DNA of 64,000 nt from contig NZ_JASODI010000009.1 in assembly GCF_030211955.1 (NCBI RefSeq), forward strand, positions 1-64,000, in the 5' to 3' direction. The notes beneath the pieces were generated by a model. It was not told where the DNA came from. It saw only the letters and a list, made by a program, of their open reading frames with translations, and ran no database searches. Of this stretch, positions 37,257 to 46,170 are shown one piece after another. The first letter of the stretch is position 1. Every line of letters starts with the position of its first letter. This stretch comes from Corynebacterium frankenforstense (lineage in GTDB: Bacteria > Actinomycetota > Actinomycetes > Mycobacteriales > Mycobacteriaceae). The position numbers and the translations under genes were made by a program.

Positions 37257-37817
37257 TCAGCCGTGGATGCGCTCGGCGGCGCAGGTCAGCGCGTGGACGA
37301 CGGATGTCTGCGGGTCGGGGCCGAAGCCCATCGCCCAGGCGGTGCGGTTGTTCCAGGAGCCGCGGATGAAGGTGACCGTGGCCTCGAAGAGCGGGTACTG
37401 GTGGAAGTCCAGGATCTCGACGGCGCGGCCCGCGTCGGCCAGCAGCTGCGAGCAGGCCGCCGCGGGGCCGGAGGCGTCGATCTCGTGGAACTCCTCGCGC
37501 GGGGCGTGGGTCTTGGAGCGACGGGTGGCCGAGATGCCGAAGCGGTAGGTGCAGTTGTCCCTGCGGGTGCTGGTGACGTGGTTGACCGCCAGGCGCGCCT
37601 CGGGGGAGTAGATGGTCAGGAACAGCTGCCAGTCCATGCCGGCGGCCTCCTCGCGCAGCCCGCGGGGCAGGCGGCGGGTGCCGTAGCGGCGGAAGAAGGG
37701 GTCGTCCCCGTCGTCATGATGGCCGGGTGTGTCCGTGGTCCGCGGCGCGGTGGTGGTGCGACGGGTGGCGGTCCGGGTGCGGGTGGTGTCGGCGGTGGTG
37801 ACGGAGAAGGTGTTCAT
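37257..37817 (-). CDS. Orphan LeuA linker/regulatory-domain protein (no catalytic barrel)
   Basis: This 186-residue protein resembles only the C-terminal part of alpha-isopropylmalate synthase. Residues about 100-186 (ASGPAAACSQLLADAGRAVEILDF, then WAMGFGPDPQTSVVHALTCAAERI) match the LeuA leucine-binding regulatory domain pattern GNGPxxAxxxALxxxGxxVEVLDYxEH ... WGVGxxxxixxASlkAvxSAvNR. About 40-75 (YGTRRLPRGLREEAAGM) resembles the LeuA linker. The Thr/Arg-rich first 40 residues are unique. There is no HxTLRDG catalytic site, so it cannot be a synthase. Similar small proteins are annotated homocitrate synthase in relatives. The ATG at 37817 has a GAGGA site that is paired in a predicted helix. 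It may bind leucine or pair with LeuA; that is inference. Confidence 0.7.
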   Translation of the reverse strand: MNTFSVTTADTTRTRTATRRTTTAPRTTDTPGHHDDGDDPFFRRYGTRRLPRGLREEAAGMDWQLFLTIYSPEARLAVNHVTSTRRDNCTYRFGISATRRSKTHAPREEFHEIDASGPAAACSQLLADAGRAVEILDFHQYPLFEATVTFIRGSWNNRTAWAMGFGPDPQTSVVHALTCAAERIHG

Positions 37818-37989
37818 CGTTCGGTCCTCGTGAAAGCGCGTAGGTGCAGTTGGTGGACCGACTCTTCGGCGAAGTGGTGCGATGGCTGAACCCCCATGCG
37901 CGGGGGTCAGTCCCTATCCCGCGCTGGGGTGCGTAGCCTCGGCTACTCGCTGAAGAAGATCGATGAGGTGAGTCACATCGGTGAGTGTA
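37818..37989 (-). promoter_or_regulatory. Candidate leucine-responsive leader / attenuator
   Basis: On the minus strand TACACT (37984-37989) with TTGCGC (38008-38013) 18 bases upstream forms a promoter. A 20-codon leader frame follows. Downstream, GCGCGGG (37918-37924) can pair with CCCGCGC (37898-37904), or the latter region can instead form a helix of 37902-37910 with 37886-37895; the two share 37902-37904 and exclude each other. A last helix, 37855-37861 with 37821-37827, covers part of the Shine-Dalgarno (37825-37829). No U-tract follows either hairpin, so control of translation is more likely than termination. Confidence 0.55.
37914..37976 (-). CDS. Leader peptide with Leu-Ile-Asp-Leu-Leu
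   Basis: This 20-residue frame begins GTG-ACT-CAC-CTC-ATC-GAT-CTT-CTT-CAG and reads VTHLIDLLQRV, ending ATHPSAG. TACACT lies exactly 7 bases before the GTG, the same leaderless spacing seen for many confirmed genes in this window, so it is probably translated. It has three Leu codons, two of them the adjacent CTT codons, which are rare in this GC-rich genome. It lies 96 bases upstream of the orphan LeuA-domain gene. The pattern is that of amino-acid attenuation leaders, here for leucine. Confidence 0.6.
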   Translation of the reverse strand: MTHLIDLLQRVAEATHPSAG

Positions 37990-38044
37990 TATCGCACAGC
38001 GCTCACCGCGCAAGCGTTTCGGCGGAAATTTCGCCCGGCGTCGC

Positions 38045-39409
38045 CTACTTGCCGTAACGCAGCAGGAAGAGGGCCTCGGCGACGGCGAGGTTCTCGATCT
38101 CGGTCGGGTCGACCGACTCGTTGGGTGCGTGGATGCCGGTGCGCGGCTCCTCGACGCCGAACAGGGCGATCTCCGCGTCCGGGTGGGCGTCCTGGAGCAC
38201 CTTGGTCAGCGGGATGGACCCACCGGAGCCGATGGCGGAGCACTCGTCAGCGCCGTAGGCCTCGGCGAGGCAGTCGCCGAGCAGGTGCACGGCCGGCCGC
38301 GAGGTGTCGCAGTCGAAGCCCTCGTTGACGTCGTCGATGGAGATCTCGACCTTGGCGCCCCACGGGGCGTGGTTGCGCAGGTGCTCGGCGAGCTTCCCGG
38401 CGATATCGGCCGGGTCGTCGGAGGCGGCCACGCGCAGGTTCAGCCGGGCGCTGGCCGTGGCGGGCACGGCGTTGACGGCCTGCTCGACCGGGGTGGAGGT
38501 CCAGCCGGTCAGGGTCACCGCGGGGCGGGCCCAGACCAGGTCGGAGGGCCGGTCGCCGCGGGTGCCCATGACGTTCACGCCGTCGAGCACGCCGGCGTCG
38601 GCGCGGAAGGCCTCCTCGGCGTAGGGCTCGCCCGGCCAGGTCGCCGAGGTGTCCACGCCCTCGATGACGGTGCGTCCCGAGACGTCGCGAAGCGAGTTGA
38701 GCATGCGCACCAGGGCGAAGGCGGCGTCCGGGGCCGCGCCGCCGAACATGCCGGAGTGCATGGCGGCCTCGAGGGTGCGCACGGTGACGGTGACCTGGGC
38801 GCCGCCGCGCAGCGAGGTCGTCAGCGTCGGGGTGCCCACGGCGGCATTGCCGGTGTCGGCGACGAGGATCGCGTCGGCGTCGGTGAGCTCCGGGCGCTGG
38901 GCGACGAGGTCGTCGAGGCCGGCGCCGCCCTGCTCCTCGGAGCCCTCGGCCACGAGGATGAGCCCGAGGTCGGTGCCGCCGGCGGCCTCGACGGCGCGCA
39001 GGGCGGCCAGGTGCATGGCGACATTGCCCTTGCAGTCCGCGGAGCCGCGGCCGTACCAGCGGCCGTCGCGCTCGGTCAGGGTGAACGGGTCGGTCTCCCA
39101 CGCCTCGCGCGCGCCGGCGGCGACGACGTCGTAGTGGCAGTAGAGGAGGACGGTGGGCGCGTCGCCCTTGGCGGCGCGGCGGCCGACGACGGCGAGGGAG
39201 CCGTCGGTGGTCTCGAGCTTGTCGACGTCGAGCCCGGCGGCGGTGAAGGCCTCGGCGACCCAGTCCGCCGCGGCGGCGGTCTGGTCGGTCAACTCCGGGT
39301 CCCCGTGCACGGAGTTGAAGGAGACGAGCTCGGAGAGTTCGCGGAAGACGGTCTCGCGGTCGCCGGCGACGGACTCGCGCACGGCCTGGGTCTGGGTGTC
39401 GTTGCTCAT
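38045..39409 (-). CDS. M20-family dipeptidase/carboxypeptidase
   Basis: This 454-residue metallopeptidase has the M20 metal ligands in VLLYCHYDVV, WYGRGSADCKGNVAMHLAAL and LVAEGSEEQGGAGLDDLV, the dimerisation domain (SLRGGAQVTVTVRTLEAAMHSGMFGGAAPDA) and the late metal His/active-site stretch SIPLTKVLQDAHPDAEIALFGVEEPRTGIHAPNESV. It is closest in build to PepV/CNDP-type dipeptidases. The ATG at 39409 has TACAGT (39416-39421, complement) with a 6-base spacer and is probably leaderless; a longer frame to 39532 is not supported. It is divergent from groEL2. Confidence 0.9.
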   Translation of the reverse strand: MSNDTQTQAVRESVAGDRETVFRELSELVSFNSVHGDPELTDQTAAAADWVAEAFTAAGLDVDKLETTDGSLAVVGRRAAKGDAPTVLLYCHYDVVAAGAREAWETDPFTLTERDGRWYGRGSADCKGNVAMHLAALRAVEAAGGTDLGLILVAEGSEEQGGAGLDDLVAQRPELTDADAILVADTGNAAVGTPTLTTSLRGGAQVTVTVRTLEAAMHSGMFGGAAPDAAFALVRMLNSLRDVSGRTVIEGVDTSATWPGEPYAEEAFRADAGVLDGVNVMGTRGDRPSDLVWARPAVTLTGWTSTPVEQAVNAVPATASARLNLRVAASDDPADIAGKLAEHLRNHAPWGAKVEISIDDVNEGFDCDTSRPAVHLLGDCLAEAYGADECSAIGSGGSIPLTKVLQDAHPDAEIALFGVEEPRTGIHAPNESVDPTEIENLAVAEALFLLRYGK

Positions 39410-39490
39410 GGGTCCACTGTAACTACTCGTGGCGTGCGTGAGAGCAGGCGCGGGATCCGTCGGGAAGGCCCCGGAGAGGGCCGTCGCGTT

Positions 39491-39517
39491 CTTGCACTCG
39501 GGCGGGTCGACTGCTAG
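39491..39517 (+). promoter_or_regulatory. CIRCE-like operator 1 overlapping the groEL2 promoter
   Basis: CTTGCACTC-N9-GACTGCTAG matches the HrcA operator TTAGCACTC-N9-GAGTGCTAA at 7 of 9 positions in each arm, with exact 9-base spacing. Its left arm contains the -35 TTGCAC (39492-39497) and its right arm runs into the -10 TAGAAC (39515-39520), with 17 bases between, so HrcA bound here would block polymerase. Confidence 0.6.
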
Positions 39518-39525
39518 AACGGGAT

Positions 39526-39552
39526 CTAGCACTTCACACCGATGAGTGCCAG
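39526..39552 (+). promoter_or_regulatory. CIRCE operator 2 upstream of groEL2
   Basis: CTAGCACTT-N9-GAGTGCCAG has exact CIRCE spacing and matches the consensus at 7 of 9 positions in each arm. It starts 8 bases after the first operator and covers the probable transcription start. Confidence 0.75.
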
Positions 39553-39650
39553 ACAGCGGGTGAGGTTGGCCAACACTCGACCGACCGTGCCGTCGCGGGC
39601 GCCTGCTGGCCGATGAACAGACGTGAGTGTCGTCCCCGACAAATCTTTAA

Positions 39651-41315
<1,665 letters not shown>

Positions 41316-41775
41316 TCCGCCCCTAGGCCACGTGGCCGCCGCCGCTGAGCGGTTCTGAACGGGCCGCTGACGGCGAGAGCCGCCCCCGAATGAGGGGGCG
41401 GCTCTCTTTCTGTGAGGGGGCTGAAAAGTTTAATTCTAGGTGAATCACATGCCGGTAAAGTGAGGAATATTCCCCACTTATGTGGGCGGGTCCGAGTGTT
41501 ACAAATTCATTCATAATACATTTCCCCAGGTCAGAGCCATCTTTCCATTCCATAGGGGAAATAATGTGGCGTGTCGGACTTCCTTACCGGAACCTGGGAG
41601 GGGTAGAGATCACATTTTTTTCAGTTGACGTGAGGATCCTTTGTGGCATCATAGAGGGCTGTAAGCACGGCGCCTGCGCGTGTGTAGGGGTAACCTACGG
41701 GCATCGCAGCGGCCGAGCTTCGCGTCATGTACATACACGGTCGCAGATTGCGGTCCGCACGACAAGGAGCAGAGC
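41316..41775 (+). promoter_or_regulatory. AT-rich 460-base region between groEL2 and porH
   Basis: After the groEL2 terminator the base composition drops sharply (about 41420-41660 is AT-rich for this genome), as often seen before highly expressed envelope genes. TTGACG (41625-41630) and CATCAT (41647-41652) form a good promoter with 16-base spacing, giving a porH leader of about 115 bases. A small inverted repeat GTAGGggtaaCCTAC lies just before 41700. AAGGAG precedes the porH ATG. No gene was found; the short reading frames here lack coding character. Confidence 0.5.
41375..41409 (+). terminator. Terminator of groEL2
   Basis: GAGAGCCGCCCCC (41375-41387) pairs perfectly with GGGGGCGGCTCTC (41394-41406), followed by TTTCT. 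It is a strong rho-independent terminator. Confidence 0.9.
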
Positions 41776-41964
41776 ATGGACTTCTCCGTCCTTTCCCAGA
41801 TCTGGTCGCAGCAGTTCGACGAGCTGGCCACCTTCGCTGAGAACATCAAGGTCTTCTTCCAGGGCGTCCCGGAGTTCTTCTTCAACCTTGGTAAGGCCTT
41901 CTCCCCTGAGAATCGCGGCAACACCGACGACTTCTTCGAGGGTCTTCGCCCCGAGGGCGAGTAG
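41776..41964 (+). CDS. porH: Small envelope channel peptide, PorH-like
   Basis: This 62-residue acidic, amphipathic peptide (MDFSVLSQIWSQQFDEL ... FFEGLRPEGE) has no signal peptide. Its size, lack of a signal, acidity and place between groEL2 and a second tiny gene before ppk2 fit PorH of C. glutamicum (57 residues), which forms a mycomembrane channel with PorA. Residues 20-45 can form an amphipathic helix with a phenylalanine-rich face (FFQGVPEFFFNLGKAF). The strong AAGGAG site suggests high expression. Sequence identity to known PorH is low, so the name rests on synteny and character. Confidence 0.7.
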   Translation: MDFSVLSQIWSQQFDELATFAENIKVFFQGVPEFFFNLGKAFSPENRGNTDDFFEGLRPEGE

Positions 41965-42051
41965 TCCCTACCGCCGGGAACTAATCCTCAACCTGAACCA
42001 ACCGGTGGATGACAGCATCCACTGGCCATCATTCTTCGAGAAAGGGATCTC

Positions 42052-42261
42052 ATGGATCAGATCGAATACGACAAGTCCTACGACACCGACGCCTGGACCA
42101 ACCTGCAGAACTGGGGCTTCCTGTCCTCCGGTTGGGAGACCGGCAAGGGCGACGACGCTGTGCACCACGACACCGTCATCTCCGCTCTGCTGAACACCTT
42201 CGGTGGCGTCTTCGCTGACGTTGCCGAGGCCCTCTCCAAGCTGTTCGGTCTGTACCGCTAA
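42052..42261 (+). CDS. porA: Small envelope channel peptide, PorA-like
   Basis: This 69-residue peptide (MDQIEYDKSYDTDAW ... LSKLFGLYR) has no signal peptide and a C-terminal amphipathic helix (VISALLNTFGGVFADVAEALSKLFGLY). It lies 87 bases after porH in the same transcription unit, before a double hairpin. In C. glutamicum PorA (45 residues) is O-mycoloylated on serine and needs PorH for channel activity. The Ser pair in GFLSSGW is a candidate for modification, but this is inference. The ATG at 42052 has AAAGGG 6 bases upstream. Confidence 0.65.
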   Translation: MDQIEYDKSYDTDAWTNLQNWGFLSSGWETGKGDDAVHHDTVISALLNTFGGVFADVAEALSKLFGLYR

Positions 42262-42592
42262 GGTACGTCCGGCATTGAGTCTCTGAGAGACTCCGGAGCC
42301 TCGAGCGCCCCGCACCTTCGGGTGACGGGGCGCTTTCGCATGCCGGGGTCGCTTGGCTTCAGAGGGTCGTTGCAACTTTCCCCTATGGAAGGCTGCCAAC
42401 GACCATGCCGACAACCAGGGCCGTCGCTAACTGGGGCTGGTTGTCGCGATCTCCGGGCACGTCACGCACGCCTCGGGAATGTGGTCTCCGGGGGTGTGAT
42501 GCAACGCCTGATCACCCCGGGCGGGAGTCGCCGACGTCACCTCTCGGGTTTGCTGTCAGGCAGCACCACCGCATGCGGGTAGAATGATTCAC
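42262..42592 (+). promoter_or_regulatory. Region between porA and ppk2
   Basis: It holds a perfect GAGTCTC-TGA-GAGACTC repeat just after porA, the porA terminator, an 8-base inverted repeat GGTCGTTG / CAACGACC (about 42367-42405, 24-base loop), and at the end the ppk2 promoter with -10 TAGAAT (42580-42585). No gene is supported in it. Confidence 0.5.
42304..42336 (+). terminator. Terminator of porH-porA
   Basis: AGCGCCCCG (42304-42312) pairs with CGGGGCGCT (42326-42334), followed by TTTCG. A shorter perfect hairpin (GAGTCTC/GAGACTC) lies just upstream, making a tandem end to the unit. Confidence 0.8.
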
Positions 42593-43492
42593 ATGGCTGA
42601 GCACAGTGACGACGATCTGCCGATCATCGACCTCACGAAGACCGAAGGTTACGTGGTCGATGACTCGGACGAGGACGATCCGGCCCTCATCCGCCCGGAC
42701 GGCACCCCGGTGCAGACCTGGCGTGAGAACTACCCGTACGACGAGCGCATGTCCCGTGACGAGTACGAGCACGTCAAGCGCGCCCTGCAGATCGAGCTGC
42801 TGAAGTGGCAGAACTGGACCAAGGACACCGGCCAGAAGCACATCATCCTCTTCGAGGGGCGCGACGCCGCCGGCAAGGGCGGTACCATCAAGCGCTTCAA
42901 TGAGCACCTCAACCCCCGTGGCGCCCGCACCGTCGCCCTGGAGAAGCCCAGCCCGCGCGAGTCGACCTCCTGGTACTTCCAGCGCTACATCGAGCATTTC
43001 CCCTCTGCCGGCGAGATCGTCTTCTTCGACCGCTCCTGGTACAACCGCTCCGGCGTCGAGCGAGTGATGGGCTTCTGCACCGAGTCCCAGCACGCCGAGT
43101 TCCTCCGCGAGGTTCCGATGCTGGAGAACATGATCCTCGGCTCGGGTATTTCGCTGACCAAGTTCTGGTTCTCCGTGACCCAGAAGGAGCAGCGCACCCG
43201 CTTCGCCATCCGTCAGGTCGACCCGGTGCGCCAGTGGAAGCTCTCGCCGATGGACCTCGCCAGCCTGGACAAGTGGGACGACTACACCCGGGCCAAGGAG
43301 GAGCAGTTTCGCTACACGGACACCGACGAGTCGCCCTGGATCACGATCAAGTCCAACGACAAGAAGCGTGCCCGCATCAACGCGATGCGCTACATCCTCA
43401 GCAAGTTCGAGTACTCGGACAAGGACCACGAGCTCGTCGGCGAGCCCGACCCGAAGATCGTGATGCGCGGCCGCGACCAGATCGGCGACTGA
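42593..43492 (+). CDS. ppk2: Polyphosphate kinase 2
   Basis: This 299-residue PPK2 transfers phosphate between polyphosphate and nucleoside diphosphates, usually making GTP or ATP. Visible are the family entry WRENYPYDERMSRDEYEHVKRALQIELLKWQ, Walker A LFEGRDAAGKGGTIKRF, the lid region SPRESTSWYFQRYIEHFP, Walker B FFDRSWYNRSGVERVMGFC and the ending WKLSPMDLASLDKWDDYT. The acidic N-terminus (about 1-35) is typical. TAGAAT lies 7 bases before the ATG at 42593, so the transcript is probably leaderless and an in-frame ATG at 42584 is not used. Confidence 0.96.
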   Translation: MAEHSDDDLPIIDLTKTEGYVVDDSDEDDPALIRPDGTPVQTWRENYPYDERMSRDEYEHVKRALQIELLKWQNWTKDTGQKHIILFEGRDAAGKGGTIKRFNEHLNPRGARTVALEKPSPRESTSWYFQRYIEHFPSAGEIVFFDRSWYNRSGVERVMGFCTESQHAEFLREVPMLENMILGSGISLTKFWFSVTQKEQRTRFAIRQVDPVRQWKLSPMDLASLDKWDDYTRAKEEQFRYTDTDESPWITIKSNDKKRARINAMRYILSKFEYSDKDHELVGEPDPKIVMRGRDQIGD

Positions 43493-43565
43493 TCCGGTAG
43501 TACCGGACGGCACCGGGCACCCGCGCCGCGGGTGCGACGCGCACCGTCGCTAAGCAGCCGAAAGC

Positions 43566-43595
43566 CGGGCGCGGACCTCGAGAGGTCCGCGCCCG
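43566..43595. terminator. Bidirectional terminator between ppk2 and marR
   Basis: A 14-base perfect stem, CGGGCGCGGACCTC (43566-43579) with GAGGTCCGCGCCCG (43582-43595), has a two-base loop and is followed on the plus strand by ACTTCTTCT. It lies between convergent stops. Confidence 0.8.
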
Positions 43596-43620
43596 ACTTC
43601 TTCTCTGCCTCTGCTGCCGC

Positions 43621-44100
43621 CTACGCCTGCTGTGCGGGGGTGTCCTCGACGATGATCGCGCGGGCCAGCTTGCGCAGGTGCTTGAGCTGCTTGGAGGTCG
43701 ACTCGTCGAGCGCAGCGTCCTCGCCCTCGGCGATCAGCTCGGCGAGCCGGCCGTGGGCCTTGCGGCCCTTCTTCGTGGCCGTGACCAGCTGACGGCGCCG
43801 GTCCTGCGGGTCGCGAGTGCGGCTGGCCCAGCTCTTCTCCTCGAGCCGGTCGATGATGCGCACCACGTCCGAGGGGTCGATGAGCAGCGTGGCGGCCAGC
43901 CGCGACTGGTTCTCGCCGTCGCCGCCGACCTCGACCAGGCAGGCGAGCACCCAGAACTCGCGCAGCGTGGTGTCCTCCGCGGCCAGGCGGGACTCCACCT
44001 CGTCCCGGGTGCGGCGTCGCAGGCGTTCGAGCTGGAAGGACGGGGAGCTCAGGAGCTCCGCGGGCGGGGGCAGCGGATCGGCGGCGCGCTTTTCGGACAT
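43621..44100 (-). CDS. MarR-family transcriptional regulator
   Basis: This 159-residue winged-helix protein shows the MarR pattern: ESRLAAEDTTLREFWVLACLVEVGGDGENQSRLAATLLIDPSDVVRIIDRLEEKSWASRTRDPQDRRRQLVTATKKGRKA, where the recognition helix and the wing DPQDRR are clear. The effector and targets are unknown. The ATG at 44100 has TAGATT (44107-44112, complement) with a 6-base spacer and no ribosome binding site. It lies upstream of nothing co-directional; the nearest gene, ppa, is on the same strand with its own stop 118 bases beyond. Confidence 0.85.
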   Translation of the reverse strand: MSEKRAADPLPPPAELLSSPSFQLERLRRRTRDEVESRLAAEDTTLREFWVLACLVEVGGDGENQSRLAATLLIDPSDVVRIIDRLEEKSWASRTRDPQDRRRQLVTATKKGRKAHGRLAELIAEGEDAALDESTSKQLKHLRKLARAIIVEDTPAQQA

Positions 44101-44218
44101 ACCCCGAATCTACCGTGTTTTCGTCGCTGACATGGGAGAACCCGCCGTCGGCGACGAGATTGTGGTCACGTCACCCACGGCGGGTCGGGTCAGAGGCCCC
44201 GTTCCGGGCCGGAGTGCC

Positions 44219-44695
44219 TTACTTCTTGGCGCGCTCCACGGCCTCGGCCAGGATCTTCTCGGCCTCGGCCTTGTCGCCCCAGCCGGAACCCTGGACCTCC
44301 TTGTTGGGCTCCAGGTCCTTGTAGTGGACGAAGAAGTGCTCGATCTCGTCCTTGACGTTCTGCGCGACGTCGTCGATGTCCTGGTAGCCCTCGTAGCGGA
44401 CGTCGTCGATGACGCAGAGCAGCTTGTCGTCGCCGCCGGCCTCGTCGGTCATCTTGAACACGCCGACCGGGCGGGCCTCGACCACGACGCCGGGAAAGAC
44501 GGGCTCGGGCAGGATCACGAGGGCGTCCAGCGGATCGCCGTCCTCGCCGAGGGTGCCGTCGATGAAGCCGTAGTCGGCCGGGTACGCCATCGGGGTGAAC
44601 AGGTAGCGGTCCAGGTAGACCTTGCCGCTCTCGTGGTCGACCTCGTACTTGTTGCGCGAACCCTTCGGGATCTCGACGGTGACTTCGACGCTCAT
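44219..44695 (-). CDS. ppa: Inorganic pyrophosphatase
   Basis: This 158-residue class I pyrophosphatase hydrolyses PPi to phosphate and pulls biosynthetic reactions forward. Conserved marks are [54 protein letters not shown] (metal Asp cluster DGDPLDAL) and [17 protein letters not shown], then [11 protein letters not shown]. The ATG at 44695 follows AAAGGACC. An inverted repeat ACCCGCCGT/ACGGCGGGT just beyond the stop (within 44138-44190) may act as its terminator. It is divergent from dacB. Confidence 0.97.
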   Translation of the reverse strand: MSVEVTVEIPKGSRNKYEVDHESGKVYLDRYLFTPMAYPADYGFIDGTLGEDGDPLDALVILPEPVFPGVVVEARPVGVFKMTDEAGGDDKLLCVIDDVRYEGYQDIDDVAQNVKDEIEHFFVHYKDLEPNKEVQGSGWGDKAEAEKILAEAVERAKK

Positions 44696-44861
44696 GCCAG
44701 TTGGTCCTTTCTCGGTTGACTTTCCCGTCATCCTACCCGCCCGCCGCGGCACGTCGGGCGCGCGCCGGGAGGGCCCGGGAAGCCACACCCGGGGCCGCCG
44801 CCGGAGCCACGCCCGGGGCCGCGGGCGGTGGCGGACACATGCGGGCGGTACGGTGAACCGC

Positions 44862-46166
44862 GTGAAGTCACAGAAGGCATGGTGGATCACGGCGGCCGCG
44901 GTCACCGCCGTCCTCGTCGGTGGCGTGGCCGCGGCGGGCGTGGCCTACGACCGCTCCTACGGCGACCTCGAGCACGGACCGGCCTTCGAGCTGGCCGATC
45001 CCGCAGACCTCATGGAGCCCGTCGACCCGGTCGCCCTCGACCAGGCGGCCCGCGACCGGCTCGCCGCTGGCCTGCAGGGCGTGGCCGACGGCGCCGAGCT
45101 CGGCCACTTCGGCGCGATCGTCACCGACGCCGCCAGCGGCGAGACCGTGTGGCAGGTCGATCCGGACACCGCGCTGCGCCCGGCCTCCTCGACGAAGGTG
45201 CTCACCGCCGCGGCGGCCGTCGCCGAGCTCGGCGCCGAGGACCGCATCACCACCGCCGTCTACCGCGGCGAGAACCCCGGCCAGATCGTGCTCAAGGCCA
45301 CCGGCGACGTCTGGCTGAACTCCGACTCGCTTGACGAGCTGGCCGCCGCCGTGCGCGCGTCCGGCACCCCGGTCGAGGAGGTCGCCGTGGACGTCAGTGC
45401 CTGGTCCGGCGAGCGCATCCTGGCCGGCTGGGACCCCGTCGACGTCGACGCCGGCTTCGTGGCGCCCCTGGACCCGGTGATGATCAACGGCGCGCGCATC
45501 GACGCCACCGAGGGCGACGTGCCGCGCAGCCACACCCCGGCCGCCGACGTCGCCGCCGCCCTGGCTGGCCGCCTGGACGCCGATCCCACCGCCGAGCCGA
45601 CCGCCGCGGAGGTCCCCGAGGGCGCCGAGAAGATCGCCGAGGTCGACTCGCCGACGCTCACCGAGCGCATCGACGCGATGATGCTCGACTCCGACAACGT
45701 CATGGCCGAGGCCATCGGCCGCGAGGTCGCGCTGGCCCGCGGCGAGACCGGCGACGCCGGCGGCGCGACCAAGGCGACCCTCGACGTGCTCACCGAGCGC
45801 GGCTTCGACACCAAAGGCACCGAGATCCACGACAACTCCGGGCTCTCGGTGGACAACCGCATCACCCCGCGGCTTCTCGACCAGGTCCTGCACTACGCCG
45901 CCACCGACAGCGAGCTGCGCCCCCTGCTGACGGCCCTGCCCGTCGGCGGCGCCTCCGGCACGCTGGCCGAGCGCTACGGCGACCTGCCCGGGCGCGGCTG
46001 GGTGCGCGCCAAGACCGGCACCCTGGACCGGACCTCGGCCCTGGCCGGCGTGGTGACCAGCGAGAACGGACACCAGTTCACCTTCGCCTTCATCTCCAAC
46101 GACGCCGACGTGCTCGCCGCCCGCGCGGGCGCGGACCGCCTGGCGTCCCTGCTGCGCGAGGCCTGA
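44862..46166 (+). CDS. dacB: D-alanyl-D-alanine carboxypeptidase/endopeptidase (S13, PBP4-type)
   Basis: This 434-residue secreted enzyme trims peptidoglycan stem peptides or cuts cross-links. An N-terminal signal/anchor helix ([24 protein letters not shown]) precedes the S13 catalytic motifs: [14 protein letters not shown] (SxxK), [16 protein letters not shown] (SxN) and [17 protein letters not shown] (KTG). Compared with E. coli DacB the inserted domain is short, as in actinobacteria. The GTG at 44862 follows TACGGT (44849-44854) with a 7-base spacer; a GTG at 44853 lies inside that hexamer. tilS begins 5 bases after its stop. Confidence 0.92.
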   Translation: MKSQKAWWITAAAVTAVLVGGVAAAGVAYDRSYGDLEHGPAFELADPADLMEPVDPVALDQAARDRLAAGLQGVADGAELGHFGAIVTDAASGETVWQVDPDTALRPASSTKVLTAAAAVAELGAEDRITTAVYRGENPGQIVLKATGDVWLNSDSLDELAAAVRASGTPVEEVAVDVSAWSGERILAGWDPVDVDAGFVAPLDPVMINGARIDATEGDVPRSHTPAADVAAALAGRLDADPTAEPTAAEVPEGAEKIAEVDSPTLTERIDAMMLDSDNVMAEAIGREVALARGETGDAGGATKATLDVLTERGFDTKGTEIHDNSGLSVDNRITPRLLDQVLHYAATDSELRPLLTALPVGGASGTLAERYGDLPGRGWVRAKTGTLDRTSALAGVVTSENGHQFTFAFISNDADVLAARAGADRLASLLREA

Positions 46167-46170
46167 GCCC

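Noticed and set aside
37886..37910. Hairpin B in the leucine leader as a rho-independent terminator
   Set aside because: It has a bulge and no following U-run on the minus strand, so it is kept only as one arm of a structural switch.
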